This document shows positions 40,120-49,630 of a stretch of 64,000 bases of DNA, in pieces; the first letter of the stretch is position 1; every line of letters begins with the position of its first letter. A program made the translations under genes and the position numbers. A model generated the notes under the pieces. It searched no databases. It was not told where the DNA came from and saw only the letters and a list, made by a program, of their open reading frames with translations. The stretch covers positions 62,001-126,000 of the forward strand of contig JARGXX010000079.1 in assembly GCA_030374765.1 (NCBI GenBank), read 5' to 3'. The DNA is from Agarophyton chilense (taxonomy: Eukaryota; Rhodophyta; Florideophyceae; Gracilariales; Gracilariaceae).

Positions 40120-43100
40120 ATGATTGCTCGTGTCGGTGACTATGCTATTCACGAAGAGCTCGGCGAGGGAGCCTTCGGTAAAGTGCGCCATGCTGTCCAC
40201 GACTTCACGAGCAATCACTACGCTATCAAAATTATGGATAAATCGCTCATCCGTCATCATCACCTAACCGTAAACGTACGTCGCGAAATTGCCATCATGA
40301 AAGCTTTTCAACATCCTCACATCGTCTCCCTGCACCACGTACTTTCCTCTAAGACTAAGCTCTATGTTGTGCTAGAGCTCGTTCGTGGGCCTGAGCTTTT
40401 TGAGCTCATCGCCAACACATCGGGAGGTCTACCGGAACGTTCGGCTCGTCGGTACTTCCAGCAGCTTATCGAAGGCGTACTATACTGTCATCAACGCGGT
40501 GTTTCGCATCGAGACCTCAAACCTGAAAATTTACTAATAGATGAACAATCTGGCTTACTTAAGATTACAGATTTCGGGTTAAGTTCGATGAAGGGTGCAG
40601 ACACAGCATCCGAACTTCTTACGACGCAATGCGGCACTCCACATTACATTGCACCGGAGATCATTTCGCGAACTGTCCCTGCGTACGATGGTCGTAAGGT
40701 TGATGCATGGGCCTGTGGCATCATTCTTTTCGCTTTGCTAGCCGGTTATTTACCCTTCGATGAATCCGATTTGGTCTGCCTCTTTGATGCGATTCGCCAT
40801 GGTCAGTTTACGTTTCCGGCATGGATGTCATCAGGAGCCAGAGATCTTATTTGGCGTTTATTGTGTGTTGATCCCGATACCAGAATTTCTCTGAATGAAG
40901 TCATAACACATCCGTGGTTTGCAGTGGGTTTCAAACCGTCAGATAATTCTTTTGCTTTACATTTATCCCCACCAAGAACAACACTCACATCATCATCGAA
41001 GCCTCGAAAACGAAAACATAAGCGATCTGCACATCGAAGTAGAGCGCGAAAGAGAGATACTCCAGACCCTTTACTTCCACTTCTCAAACTGGAGCTTCCC
41101 GACTTGAAACTTTCAGACCCATCCAAGGCCCCTTCAGTTGCTCCTTCAAGGGTTTCCGCAACCGCTGCGGTTACGGCGCAAAACGAGATGACGAAGTCGG
41201 GTAGAAATATGTCTTTTTCTACTCGCTACACCTTAATTCGCAAAGGAATAGTAACATATGGAGATATCAGTTTATCACAAATAGATGAAAACAAACAATA
41301 TCCCCTAGGCGGCGTAGAGCAGGAAAACGTGAGGGTTGTTGAAAGCTCTACAAGAACTTCCCTTTACTCTCCACTAGCAACCCTGAACCCATGTGAGACA
41401 AAAAACAGATCACCTGTGTCAATCGCACCTTCCGAGATTCTATCCGTAGAGAAAACACCAGAAGAGGCCGCTCAAACAGTGCACGTTGTAAATAGTCTAC
41501 GAAAAACGATCAGTTTGACTCGCAGCGCCAGTAGATGGTACGAACATAGCCGTAATCTTGCGAGCCCTACGGAAGAAGCTTTTCTACAAAAGTCCACTCT
41601 AATCTCGTTAAACCGTCTTCGTAATCAACTTAAAGAATTCGGGGACTATATGGAAAAAGGCAAATGTCAACCGAAAACTTTTGAAAAGACTTTTATGTCT
41701 GTATCCAAGCGTCGCGAAATGTTGCGGCTTCTTGATGTTTGGGAGAGCAGAATAATTAGGGATGCTGGCCCTCTTTCGAAGAATCAAGCGGGAAGCACTG
41801 GACTTTCAGGGGATGAACTTCAAGATTTTCAAACATTGTTGTTGACTTGGGAGACTCAACTTGGTGGGGAAGAAATCATAGAAGATGTCCTCATTCCTGG
41901 AAGCGAATTAGTTGAAGATGAAGTTCCTACTTCAGATATTCCCGATCGTTTCATTCAAACGCGAAAGCGTATGACTGAAACGGATCGTGATAAAAAACTA
42001 CAGGACTCGAGAGCGAAAGTTTGTTCTGGAACCCGGCGTAATATCTCTACCGCTGGAGGACAACGTCCATTCCCGAATTTACAAACTCATCACCCGTTTG
42101 CTCAATTTACGACCTCGTCGAACGCGACAAACGCAATTAACATCCCGTCAGAAGCAATGTGTGATGATTTAAACCACCTTTGGAATCACGTTCTAGTGGC
42201 GAACACTTCGAAGCTCGACGAAATGATGGAAAGAGACAGTGATTCTCTCTCTGATTTACCGAAAGCCATAGGTCGGAATCGGAACGCGGATTCATTGGAA
42301 AATGTAATGAGCGTTTCTCCTGTTACGGAATGGCGCTGTTCGAATGATTCGGACACGGATCCCACGGACAGCACAGCCAACACTTTTAAAGTAGAGCGCT
42401 GTATCAATCGCCATCAGATTCACGGGTTTTCTACGAACAGAGATACCCGCTACGCGAATAAGCATGAAATAGGTTCCTCTAGAGTAAGACATCATTCAGG
42501 AGAGAGATCATCAAGATATGGGAATCATTCAGTCGCAGAGAAGGAAAGCTCAACTCAACGGCAAGTATCTACAGCTTCTACTGGTTCGAACGTTTCGTCG
42601 AAGAGCACATCCACTCAGGCTTGTACAAGAGAACAACTCAAGACGGTCTTAGACAGGCATTGTTACACCAGTTTCCGATCATCCGTGGGCTCTGACGAAG
42701 AAAACGTGAGTCCCGCAATGCGTTCGTGTTCAAAACGGGGAAAGCGGTCGGATTTAGGAAAACAACGTCCGTCCAGTCCAAACTTTACAAGCCGTGCAGC
42801 CACGACAGAGCACATTTCCGAGCAAAGGAAGAGCCGTGACATGTCAAATCGATCGTTGGATGACGTGGAACATCGCCTTGTCCGTAGCTTCGGTCAGAGA
42901 AGAATTCAGACAGATGTAACGCCGGATCTTGTTCCTCTCGAAGTCCTTGATACTCCATCGGGGTTCAGTGCGTTTAAGAAAAGAATTTACTGTCAAGGAC
43001 GGCGACAAGCATGTAGAGGAAACGTGGGGGATGGTGTTTTAACGAGTGGCGCAACTGATGGAAAGTTGTTGTTTTCAGAATCTCGATACAATAGCCGCGC

Positions 43101-43476
43101 CAGCAATGGACTTCTGACACGATTGTTCGGTGGAGCTAGATACGACGCGCGTTTTGAGTCAGCTTATAGTGCTCGAACTTGTATTAATGAATTGAATAAT
43201 ACTATGAAGGAAAGGGGATTTTCTGTGGCACAAAAACCCGGTGAGAGCAGGTTGCGAGTGGCAGTGGCCGGGTCTGATGGTCGATTTGTAACTGTATCCT
43301 TCGATTTCGCAACCAAAGGAAGCGGCTGTATCGTTCGATTCAGGAAGATCGGAGGAGAAAAATATGCCTCAAAGCACTTACAGGAAAACTTAGTTTGGAG
43401 CTTTTATGATGAGGTTCTTGAAGCTTTTCGACGATCTAATGAAGGAGTTGCTGTTGTAGATAGACAAGTCGGATAA
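40120..43476 (+). CDS. CAMK-like Ser/Thr kinase with long linker and KA1-like tail
   Basis: An 1118-aa protein. The kinase domain spans residues 7-268: glycine loop ELGEGAFGKVRHA, Lys in HYAIKIMDK, HRDLKPENLL, DFGLSS, TQCGTPHYIAPEI and PDTRISLNEVITHPWF. The motif set fits the AMPK/SnRK/CIPK (CAMKL) group. A linker of about 730 residues follows, Ser/Thr/Lys-rich and low in recognisable domains. Residues about 1005-1105 fit a KA1-type or CIPK C-terminal fold (ARFESAYSARTCINELNNTM, then VRFRKIGGEKYASK). KA1 domains bind acidic lipids or regulate the kinase. No NAF motif was noticed after the kinase, so CIPK identity is not claimed. Substrates are unknown. Confidence 0.85.
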   Translation: MIARVGDYAIHEELGEGAFGKVRHAVHDFTSNHYAIKIMDKSLIRHHHLTVNVRREIAIMKAFQHPHIVSLHHVLSSKTKLYVVLELVRGPELFELIANTSGGLPERSARRYFQQLIEGVLYCHQRGVSHRDLKPENLLIDEQSGLLKITDFGLSSMKGADTASELLTTQCGTPHYIAPEIISRTVPAYDGRKVDAWACGIILFALLAGYLPFDESDLVCLFDAIRHGQFTFPAWMSSGARDLIWRLLCVDPDTRISLNEVITHPWFAVGFKPSDNSFALHLSPPRTTLTSSSKPRKRKHKRSAHRSRARKRDTPDPLLPLLKLELPDLKLSDPSKAPSVAPSRVSATAAVTAQNEMTKSGRNMSFSTRYTLIRKGIVTYGDISLSQIDENKQYPLGGVEQENVRVVESSTRTSLYSPLATLNPCETKNRSPVSIAPSEILSVEKTPEEAAQTVHVVNSLRKTISLTRSASRWYEHSRNLASPTEEAFLQKSTLISLNRLRNQLKEFGDYMEKGKCQPKTFEKTFMSVSKRREMLRLLDVWESRIIRDAGPLSKNQAGSTGLSGDELQDFQTLLLTWETQLGGEEIIEDVLIPGSELVEDEVPTSDIPDRFIQTRKRMTETDRDKKLQDSRAKVCSGTRRNISTAGGQRPFPNLQTHHPFAQFTTSSNATNAINIPSEAMCDDLNHLWNHVLVANTSKLDEMMERDSDSLSDLPKAIGRNRNADSLENVMSVSPVTEWRCSNDSDTDPTDSTANTFKVERCINRHQIHGFSTNRDTRYANKHEIGSSRVRHHSGERSSRYGNHSVAEKESSTQRQVSTASTGSNVSSKSTSTQACTREQLKTVLDRHCYTSFRSSVGSDEENVSPAMRSCSKRGKRSDLGKQRPSSPNFTSRAATTEHISEQRKSRDMSNRSLDDVEHRLVRSFGQRRIQTDVTPDLVPLEVLDTPSGFSAFKKRIYCQGRRQACRGNVGDGVLTSGATDGKLLFSESRYNSRASNGLLTRLFGGARYDARFESAYSARTCINELNNTMKERGFSVAQKPGESRLRVAVAGSDGRFVTVSFDFATKGSGCIVRFRKIGGEKYASKHLQENLVWSFYDEVLEAFRRSNEGVAVVDRQVG

Positions 43477-44037
43477 AGCGGCACTGTTAAAAATGTGGTT
43501 GTATGCCGCTGTACGAAGTTTGTCAGAGAAAAAAGCATCTGAAGGCCCATTTCCCGAAAGACTTTGCTGATCCTTTGTATATATTGTTGAAGACCTTCAG
43601 ATGATTTAAAAAATGGGCATGGGTCGAATGTATGCAAACATATCTTGTCTCCCGTTAATGAAGAAGAGGAGGTGCATCTATTGTTTTTGCAAGGAAACAG
43701 TCTGAAAGAGTTTTAAAGTCTCTTGGATTTTATTCAAATCCCTAAGCATCATATCTTCTATCATGTTTCGTGACGTCCGTTCCTTGCTCAAATGTAATTT
43801 TACTGATGCCCAACGCACCCGCTTATCTTCTTTTATCGAAAGGGAGGCTGGTTATGCTCTTTGAAACATATCTCCTAAGAAACTTAAAGCGGTTTCGAAG
43901 TGAGCAGAGACCCTGCGCATATTTGCGTTTCTTGAAAAACTAGAAGCAGTGAAAGAACAGTTTTTGTCAACGTCAAGGTCATCCCCGTCGTTTATATCAA
44001 AATCGCCTCTTGAGTTTTCATAACAAAAGAAACAGAA
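43477..44037. other. Intergenic region, no gene seen
   Basis: This contains the kinase 3' end and the promoter of the longer CAP gene. No ORF or RNA gene is supported. Confidence 0.55.
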
Positions 44038-45627
44038 ATGAGCTCATACAGATTGCTGGTTCCGCTGGGATGTTGGACTCATGCATTGCTTCTAATTGTT
44101 TTATGGTCACTCTTAGAATCTCCAGTATCTACCTCTGAAAAGATTCCTGGGCATATGTGTATTCTGGATGCGAAGGGTAACTATAATTGTAATCAAGATT
44201 CTGGGGCATCTTTACAACAACTTGAACGGAAATCCCAACCTTGTCCAAAAGGAGATAACAAATGCTGGTGTATGAAAGCAATTTCCTACACCAATGACGT
44301 TAGAAGACGGCATGGTAAGAAGAAAATGTTGAAATCTGGACCAATGACACAATTGCAGAACGCAATGCGCTACGCGGTGACTTTAGCGAACATTGGTAAC
44401 CTTGAACACCAAGATTTGGCAGCAGCAACAAATGAAGTTGGATGCAATCGCAGGATCAGGGGAGAAAATATTGCGTACAACTATAATAAAGGGGACGCCG
44501 CGTTTTCATGTGTGCAGCAATGGGAAAAATCACCGCCGCATTTAGAAAACATACTGAGAGACAACTTCGACGAAGTCGCTGTTGGGTTTTTTAATGCTGA
44601 GAATGGTCGGGTATATTGCGTTCAGACTTTTTCAGAGGTCGACAAGGCCATTTTGGAAAGCAATGAGAACAGTGACCCATGTGCATCAATTGAACAAGGT
44701 ATAAAGGAAGAAGCAACAAACACAATGACGGAAGCTCAAGAACATGCAGGCGAAAGGGATGAAGCTATCGAGCAACCCATGTCAATGGCGGCTGAGACTG
44801 AAGGACATACGAACGCTAAAGGCAATAGAGAGTTTGAAGGTATTCCACAACATTCTCTGCAACCAAGATATGATGAAGATGAGCAAAACTTAGCTACAGC
44901 CGGTGACGAAATTGAAGATCGTGGTATGAGCGAAGAACAAGTGCCTGAAACCCAGAAACTTTCAACTAAATCGGGAGTCTCAAAGAATTCTGCTTCTGAA
45001 ATCCAAAATCCTCGTCCTAACCGTAAAGATTCTCGAAAGAAAGGTCGAAACGTCTTGGACGGCATTGCAGATTTCTATGCAAAAGCAAACCAAACCTCTG
45101 GTAACACTTCCATCACTGTTTCCGTGGGTGACGGAAATTCGTTCAATAAAGTCAGCGATGATTTACAAAATGATCCTCAGAAAGACAACGTTCGTTCTGT
45201 CGAGAAGGAAGATTCCACTGAAGATGGGGAATCAACGCGAACGGAGTGGAAAGAGGGAGACGAAGGTGACAAAGCGAGAGATGTCAGGGAGGAAGGGTCC
45301 CATCAAATGGATAATCAAGAGCCTCGCGATCATGACAGCGAACAGAATATGACCGTGGAAAAAAAAGAGCTCATGAGCCAAAAAAAAGCTAACGTTGGCA
45401 ACAGGGCTTGTCGATGTCTAGAGCTTGGAAAGGAATGCTGGTATTCCCTTGAGCAACAAACACACAAGCTATGTACATCGCTTCTTTCTTCCAAGAGGCA
45501 ACCGACGGGATGCAAGATGAAATGTTGCAGCTATTGCTTAACGAAGCCGAAGTCGCGTCGATGCACCAACAAAGTGGTCAAGAGGCTCTGCCGGAGGATG
45601 AGGAAGGTTATCGAAAGGGGAATGTAA
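44038..45627 (+). CDS. Secreted CAP/SCP-domain protein with Cys-rich tail
   Basis: A 529-aa protein: signal peptide (hydrophobic LLLIVLWSLL region, residues 17-27), Cys block CILDAKGNYNC then CWCMKA, and a CAP domain (TNDVRRRHGK, GENIAYNYNK, CVQQWEKSPPHLENIL, VYCVQTFSEV) to about residue 205. A central acidic, low-complexity stretch of about 240 residues follows. The tail has ten Cys (CRC, then C, C, C, KCCSYC, C, C) and many basic residues. The CAP part is paralogous to the 38019 gene. The tail has no counterpart there. A secreted, disulfide-stabilised protein is likely; the receptor or ligand is unknown. Confidence 0.82.
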   Translation: MSSYRLLVPLGCWTHALLLIVLWSLLESPVSTSEKIPGHMCILDAKGNYNCNQDSGASLQQLERKSQPCPKGDNKCWCMKAISYTNDVRRRHGKKKMLKSGPMTQLQNAMRYAVTLANIGNLEHQDLAAATNEVGCNRRIRGENIAYNYNKGDAAFSCVQQWEKSPPHLENILRDNFDEVAVGFFNAENGRVYCVQTFSEVDKAILESNENSDPCASIEQGIKEEATNTMTEAQEHAGERDEAIEQPMSMAAETEGHTNAKGNREFEGIPQHSLQPRYDEDEQNLATAGDEIEDRGMSEEQVPETQKLSTKSGVSKNSASEIQNPRPNRKDSRKKGRNVLDGIADFYAKANQTSGNTSITVSVGDGNSFNKVSDDLQNDPQKDNVRSVEKEDSTEDGESTRTEWKEGDEGDKARDVREEGSHQMDNQEPRDHDSEQNMTVEKKELMSQKKANVGNRACRCLELGKECWYSLEQQTHKLCTSLLSSKRQPTGCKMKCCSYCLTKPKSRRCTNKVVKRLCRRMRKVIERGM

Positions 45628-46250
45628 ACGCATCTGCAGATCTACTGGGAATCTAGTACAGATAAGAACTCAAGCATTTTTTAATTGAAGACACTGCTCT
45701 AATTCCTCAGGTTGGAAACACTTGACAGACATGATGCTTTCTGCGCATTATCCTTCGCTATATAGTACCAAGTGTGTTAGCACGGCTCTGAGTTCTTATT
45801 TGGCGGTCTCGGTATAAGGGGGTGCTGTATAGGTGACCGGGGGCCGAAGTAAGGCCCCGCAGAGTGAGACAATTATCGCCCAGCATCTGTCAAAGAGAGA
45901 GAGCCTATATTCTGTAGAGAAAAGTTGACCTCATGGGTGTGCGATCGAACAGGTATGCGGCCTAACATTATGGCAGTCTAACAGACTTGCACGTCCTCAC
46001 TTTGGGTGCTCTAATGAATGATTCCGGTTACGGGACGGGAGGGGAACTTGATATGTGGGAACTTCGGCCCGCGCTGAGTGGTGACTGTATTGTACGAGGA
46101 TGGCCACACACTCAAAAAACCGAAAGCATCGAACGAAAAACTGCCACGGATCCGGGAAACATCAGGACAACGCATTGGAATGGAAATAAATACTTACATT
46201 CAGCGCATTTACATATGTAAGAGTCTGCCAAGGGCTACATGCTTCCTGCG
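45628..46250. other. Intergenic region, no gene seen
   Basis: The 3' end of the CAP gene and then unassigned sequence. No ORF or RNA is supported here. Confidence 0.5.
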
Positions 46251-46353
46251 CTGCGGTTTCAGAATCACATAATACGTCTACATTGCTGCGGTGTCATGAT
46301 AACTCCCCTTCCACATTGCAGAGGTACAGAGTAATGTGATTCTGAAACCGCAG
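46251..46353. repeat. Perfect 20-bp inverted repeat, 63-nt loop
   Basis: CTGCGGTTTCAGAATCACAT at 46251-46270 is the exact reverse complement of 46334-46353. It lies 21 bp upstream of the AAGAB-like start, so it is in its promoter or 5' UTR. No coding content. Confidence 0.9.
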
Positions 46354-46374
46354 TGAAGTGTAACGTGGCGTGGT

Positions 46375-47145
46375 ATGAATCCGAAACTAGACCTCAGCTC
46401 TCCAACAAACTGGGTGTTGGTTCTGTCCCGTATCAATGAGGATTGCTCTCGCAAGCTTCTCCGTCAAAGTTTTCCATCGATCAGCACGAACCGAATACGT
46501 TTGACAAATCGATACTTTAATGCAGACATTCCCTTCCAAATCAAGTCTTTCGCACAACTCGAAGCATTCAACCCACAATTTCTTCAACGCCTTGAAAACG
46601 TGCCGGCAATTGTCCTCCTTTCCAATACCTGTGATGATATTGTTGATCACCAAAGAGCGTGGAGCATTATAAAAAGTCGCATTCAACAGGATGCAGTTCG
46701 AGTGCTCTTGTTATTCGAAGATAGGAAAGGTATAAGAGAAACCCAGGATCTCCTTGGGTGGACATCGGCGAATGGTATTGAGGTTGTTTCACTGGATAAT
46801 CGCGAAGGGAACTCAGCATCAATTACGCTATCAAGTCTTCTTTCTTGCGCACCCTGGCACATTTCGTCGAAATTGGAGATATCGGTCCCATCTCGGGCAG
46901 AAATAGTAGGGTTTGGAGACAAGAGCGCGGAAAAATTGCAAGGCCAACCGGACAGCAGCGGGAATGTCGATTCTAAAGAGGCTAAAGCGAATGCGGAAGC
47001 CACTTCTCAGGGAGACTCTGTGGATAGAACTATGCCGAACCTATGGAACGCAACACGGCTTCGTCGCGGGCTTTTTGAAAAGGACATATTAAACATAACG
47101 AGTGAACTAGTCCTTGCGGATTCGGACGAAGATGATACAAACTAA
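46375..47145 (+). CDS. AAGAB/p34-like adaptin-binding protein
   Basis: A 256-aa protein. The N-terminal half has a small-GTPase-like strand/helix pattern: VLVLSRINEDCSRKLL, then RYFNADIPFQIKS, VPAIVLLSNTCDD, AVRVLLLFEDRKG and IEVVSLDNRE. This matches the pseudo-GTPase domain of alpha/gamma-adaptin-binding protein p34 (AAGAB), where YxADI is conserved. The last residues of the core (RIVQALxxxxW in family) correspond to LSSLLSCAPWHI. The C-terminus has an acidic end (VLADSDEDD). AAGAB helps assemble AP-1/AP-2 clathrin adaptors, by family knowledge. The P-loop is not conserved. The assignment rests on pattern recognition. Confidence 0.6.
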   Translation: MNPKLDLSSPTNWVLVLSRINEDCSRKLLRQSFPSISTNRIRLTNRYFNADIPFQIKSFAQLEAFNPQFLQRLENVPAIVLLSNTCDDIVDHQRAWSIIKSRIQQDAVRVLLLFEDRKGIRETQDLLGWTSANGIEVVSLDNREGNSASITLSSLLSCAPWHISSKLEISVPSRAEIVGFGDKSAEKLQGQPDSSGNVDSKEAKANAEATSQGDSVDRTMPNLWNATRLRRGLFEKDILNITSELVLADSDEDDTN

Positions 47146-47181
47146 TAACAGGAACGCGCACGACAACTAAGGAACTTCGGT

Positions 47182-47878
47182 TTATACCGTGAAAAATTCA
47201 GTTGTCCGTTCTGCTGTGTGTTTCTTCTGATTCCTGGCTACCTGCAAAAGTTCAGTTTCTGCACGACTGGTTTTCTGGTGATGTAGTAAGGCTAGAAGAG
47301 CTTCACCAAAACAACTAGAGACTTGCTCACTTTGTTTCGCCATGAGGTTACCATAGAAAACTCTTACGTAACCGCACATTCCATAAGAAAAACCAGGAAG
47401 GACAAGGGCATGAAAATCGGTTGCAAGAAAGTCCATTGCACTCCTGTCATCAGTTTCTGCTTTGAAAAGGATATATTGCGCCTCGTGATAGGGGAGGAAG
47501 GAGCAAAATGCACCGGTGGATACGACAAAATTTCCGTGACACACAGTGCTGTGCGCATTCTTTAAATGCCCATCAAAGCTTCGTAGGACCTGCTGAGACG
47601 TAAATGATCTATACAATTGTCCTTGTGGAGAGAGTCCTCTTTCAACGCTTCGTAGGCAGCAATCTGGCTGATGACGGAGGCATGGGTGGGAATGGTGTCC
47701 TGTACTTTGTTCATTTCAATGTACCCTTCGGTATAATCTCCTAGGGTAGAGAATGGAATCGACACGCCGATTAGCCAACCCATATATGAAGGTCCTGTAA
47801 ATTTATTTCTTGTGCGTTATTGTAACCACGTGCCAGTGCATTTCTCCAAAGCCTGCATAGGTCACGTAATCTGAGAAG
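47182..47878 (-). pseudogene. Class I/II aminotransferase remnant
   Basis: Three pieces on the minus strand, in different frames, read as one C-terminal half of a PLP aminotransferase. First, FSDYVTYAGFGEMHW (family: SDEVYE...Y). Second, GPSYMGWLIG then MNKVQDTIPTHASVISQIAA (family: GMxGWRxG and VQDTIPxCPSxISQ). Third, FVVSTGAFCSFLP, then FHALVLPGFSYGMCGYVRVF and FGEALLALL (family: G-x-F-Y and VLPGxxFGxxGYxRVxY). Frame changes occur near 47800 and 47580. The N-terminal half is missing and no Lys-containing PLP motif is in place. It is best read as a decayed gene. An undetected intron cannot fully explain the second break, because homology is continuous. Confidence 0.65.
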
Positions 47879-48207
47879 ATCACCGTATCTACTCATCTCT
47901 AAGGCTGTTCGAGAGTCTTGCAGAGCCTAAGACAGTTTCTCCTGAACTTTTGCTTGGAAGATGTCTGAACTGAATCGTTGGGTGATGCACTGGGAGTGGG
48001 TTCCCGGATCTTTGACGCTAAATTTCCGCCACTGGGTTTGAAATGGGCGAACAGCGCAAACCTCAAGCACAACGGTGCTCTGGTGACGAAAGCGGTAACA
48101 ATCCTTTCTTGGCTCGGGCTCAGACCACTGATTTGCCTTGGGTTTGCAGCTTCTACTGGTATAGAAAAGGTATGCAGTCCAGGAAGAAATAACTCAATAG
48201 GTTAACA

Positions 48208-48243
48208 GGTTGGGTGGGCGGTTGGGTGGGCGGTTGGGTGGGC
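48208..48243. repeat. Three tandem 12-mers, G-rich
   Basis: Three exact copies of GGTTGGGTGGGC. Each unit has two G triplets, so the array could form a G-quadruplex on the plus strand. A run of ten G follows at 48277-48286. It lies about 390 bp upstream of the cyclophilin start. Confidence 0.9.
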
Positions 48244-48634
48244 GATGCAGATTTCGCTGATGATTCGTTCTGTGCGGGGGGGGGGTTCTCGCACCTGAAG
48301 TGACCGCGCAAGAAAGCAAACAGACACCTGCTCACGATGTGTGACGTACAGATTGGTGACGTATTTATTCTGTCACGCGAATTACCGAGAAAGGCAGCCA
48401 CTGAAAGCGGGCACATGGTTGTAAATTGATGCTGGCCGGAGTACAGTAAAGTATCTACTAGAGATACTGTACGACGGTAGCCTTTGATACAGCACGCACC
48501 CCTTCTATTTACATTTTCGTTGGTTTCCCAAAAGTTCCATCAAACTTGTGCCACCTTGATTCTCGTTCGATCCGCCACTGTGAACTATTCTTGCTCGAAG
48601 AGCGCCAGCAGAACATCGTTCCATCATCCCCATC

Positions 48635-49630
48635 ATGTCCAGACGCAAACCAGTTGACCTGCAAACACCGATTTTGGATGACGATTTAGAGGCAGCCACG
48701 TCGGACGCTGCGAATGGCAAACAGCGCTCAGCTGCGGAGCGCGCCGGTCGTTTCTTCCGCACTCGCCCAGTCACCTCTCTGTTGCTCGTTGTTACGTTGT
48801 GTGCTGCCGCCATGCTCACCTTCTCGGCTGGACGCTCAGTTGCTCGCATGATTTCCGGTGTGTCCAGGAAGGCCGCTCCTCCTCCCGAACAAGTGTCAGC
48901 AATCGCGAATATCACCGAGCACGACGAGGAGCAGCCACCGGCACCTGACGAAAAAGGTACCCTTGTCGATGGTTCCGACGCGAGGGATGCCATTCAAGTG
49001 GCCGTTGAGAATCGACTTGACAAAATGACCCAGAATGAGCGAAACTCTGTCTCGGAGTCCAAGTGCTATCGAAAGTTTGAGCCGGGAAAACTAGGCTCGG
49101 CGCGTACTCTTTGCGTTACCGATGAGTTTTATTTTGATATCTCCATTGGAAGCTCTCCCGTAGGAAGGATGATCATAGGTGTCTTTGGGGACGTTGTTCC
49201 AAAGAGTGCAGCAAATTTCCGCGCTTTAGTCACGTGCACCGGCGTATTTGCAGATGATTCTCTTTGCTACAGACAAGATTCCTTCCACAGGGTCGTCACT
49301 AACTTTGTAGCCCAAGGCGGTTCGAAGGCCACCGGTCGTTCTATATATGGTCCTACATTCCAGGAGGAAAAGTCTAAAGATCATCACAGTTTCTTGCAGC
49401 ACGGAGAACGGGGAGTAGTGTCATGGGCTGAGTATCCAATCGGTAGTCAATTTTTTATCCTGATCCGGGACGAAGCTACATATCTCGATGGCAACCATGT
49501 CGTCTTCGGCATTGTGACCGATGGACTTGATGTCTTGGAGAAGATTCATGACGCCCCTCGCACAAGAGAGGAACCGACTGAAAGAATTACTATAACTGAC
49601 TGCGGTGATGTTCACAAGTCCATATCATGA
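48635..49630 (+). CDS. Membrane-anchored cyclophilin-type peptidyl-prolyl isomerase
   Basis: A 331-aa protein. Residues 1-44 are polar and probably cytosolic. One TM helix lies at about 45-66 (VTSLLLVVTLCAAAMLTF), a signal-anchor layout. A linker follows to about residue 150, then the cyclophilin domain: FYFDISIGSSPVGRMIIGVF, VPKSAANFRAL, FHRVVTNFVAQGG (catalytic Arg219) and SQFFILIRDEATYLDGNHVV. The Trp that contacts cyclosporin in CypA is Tyr283 here (ATYLDG rather than EWLDG), so drug sensitivity may be reduced. It catalyses prolyl cis-trans isomerisation, probably in the secretory pathway lumen or at a membrane. This location is inferred from topology. Confidence 0.88.
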   Translation: MSRRKPVDLQTPILDDDLEAATSDAANGKQRSAAERAGRFFRTRPVTSLLLVVTLCAAAMLTFSAGRSVARMISGVSRKAAPPPEQVSAIANITEHDEEQPPAPDEKGTLVDGSDARDAIQVAVENRLDKMTQNERNSVSESKCYRKFEPGKLGSARTLCVTDEFYFDISIGSSPVGRMIIGVFGDVVPKSAANFRALVTCTGVFADDSLCYRQDSFHRVVTNFVAQGGSKATGRSIYGPTFQEEKSKDHHSFLQHGERGVVSWAEYPIGSQFFILIRDEATYLDGNHVVFGIVTDGLDVLEKIHDAPRTREEPTERITITDCGDVHKSIS

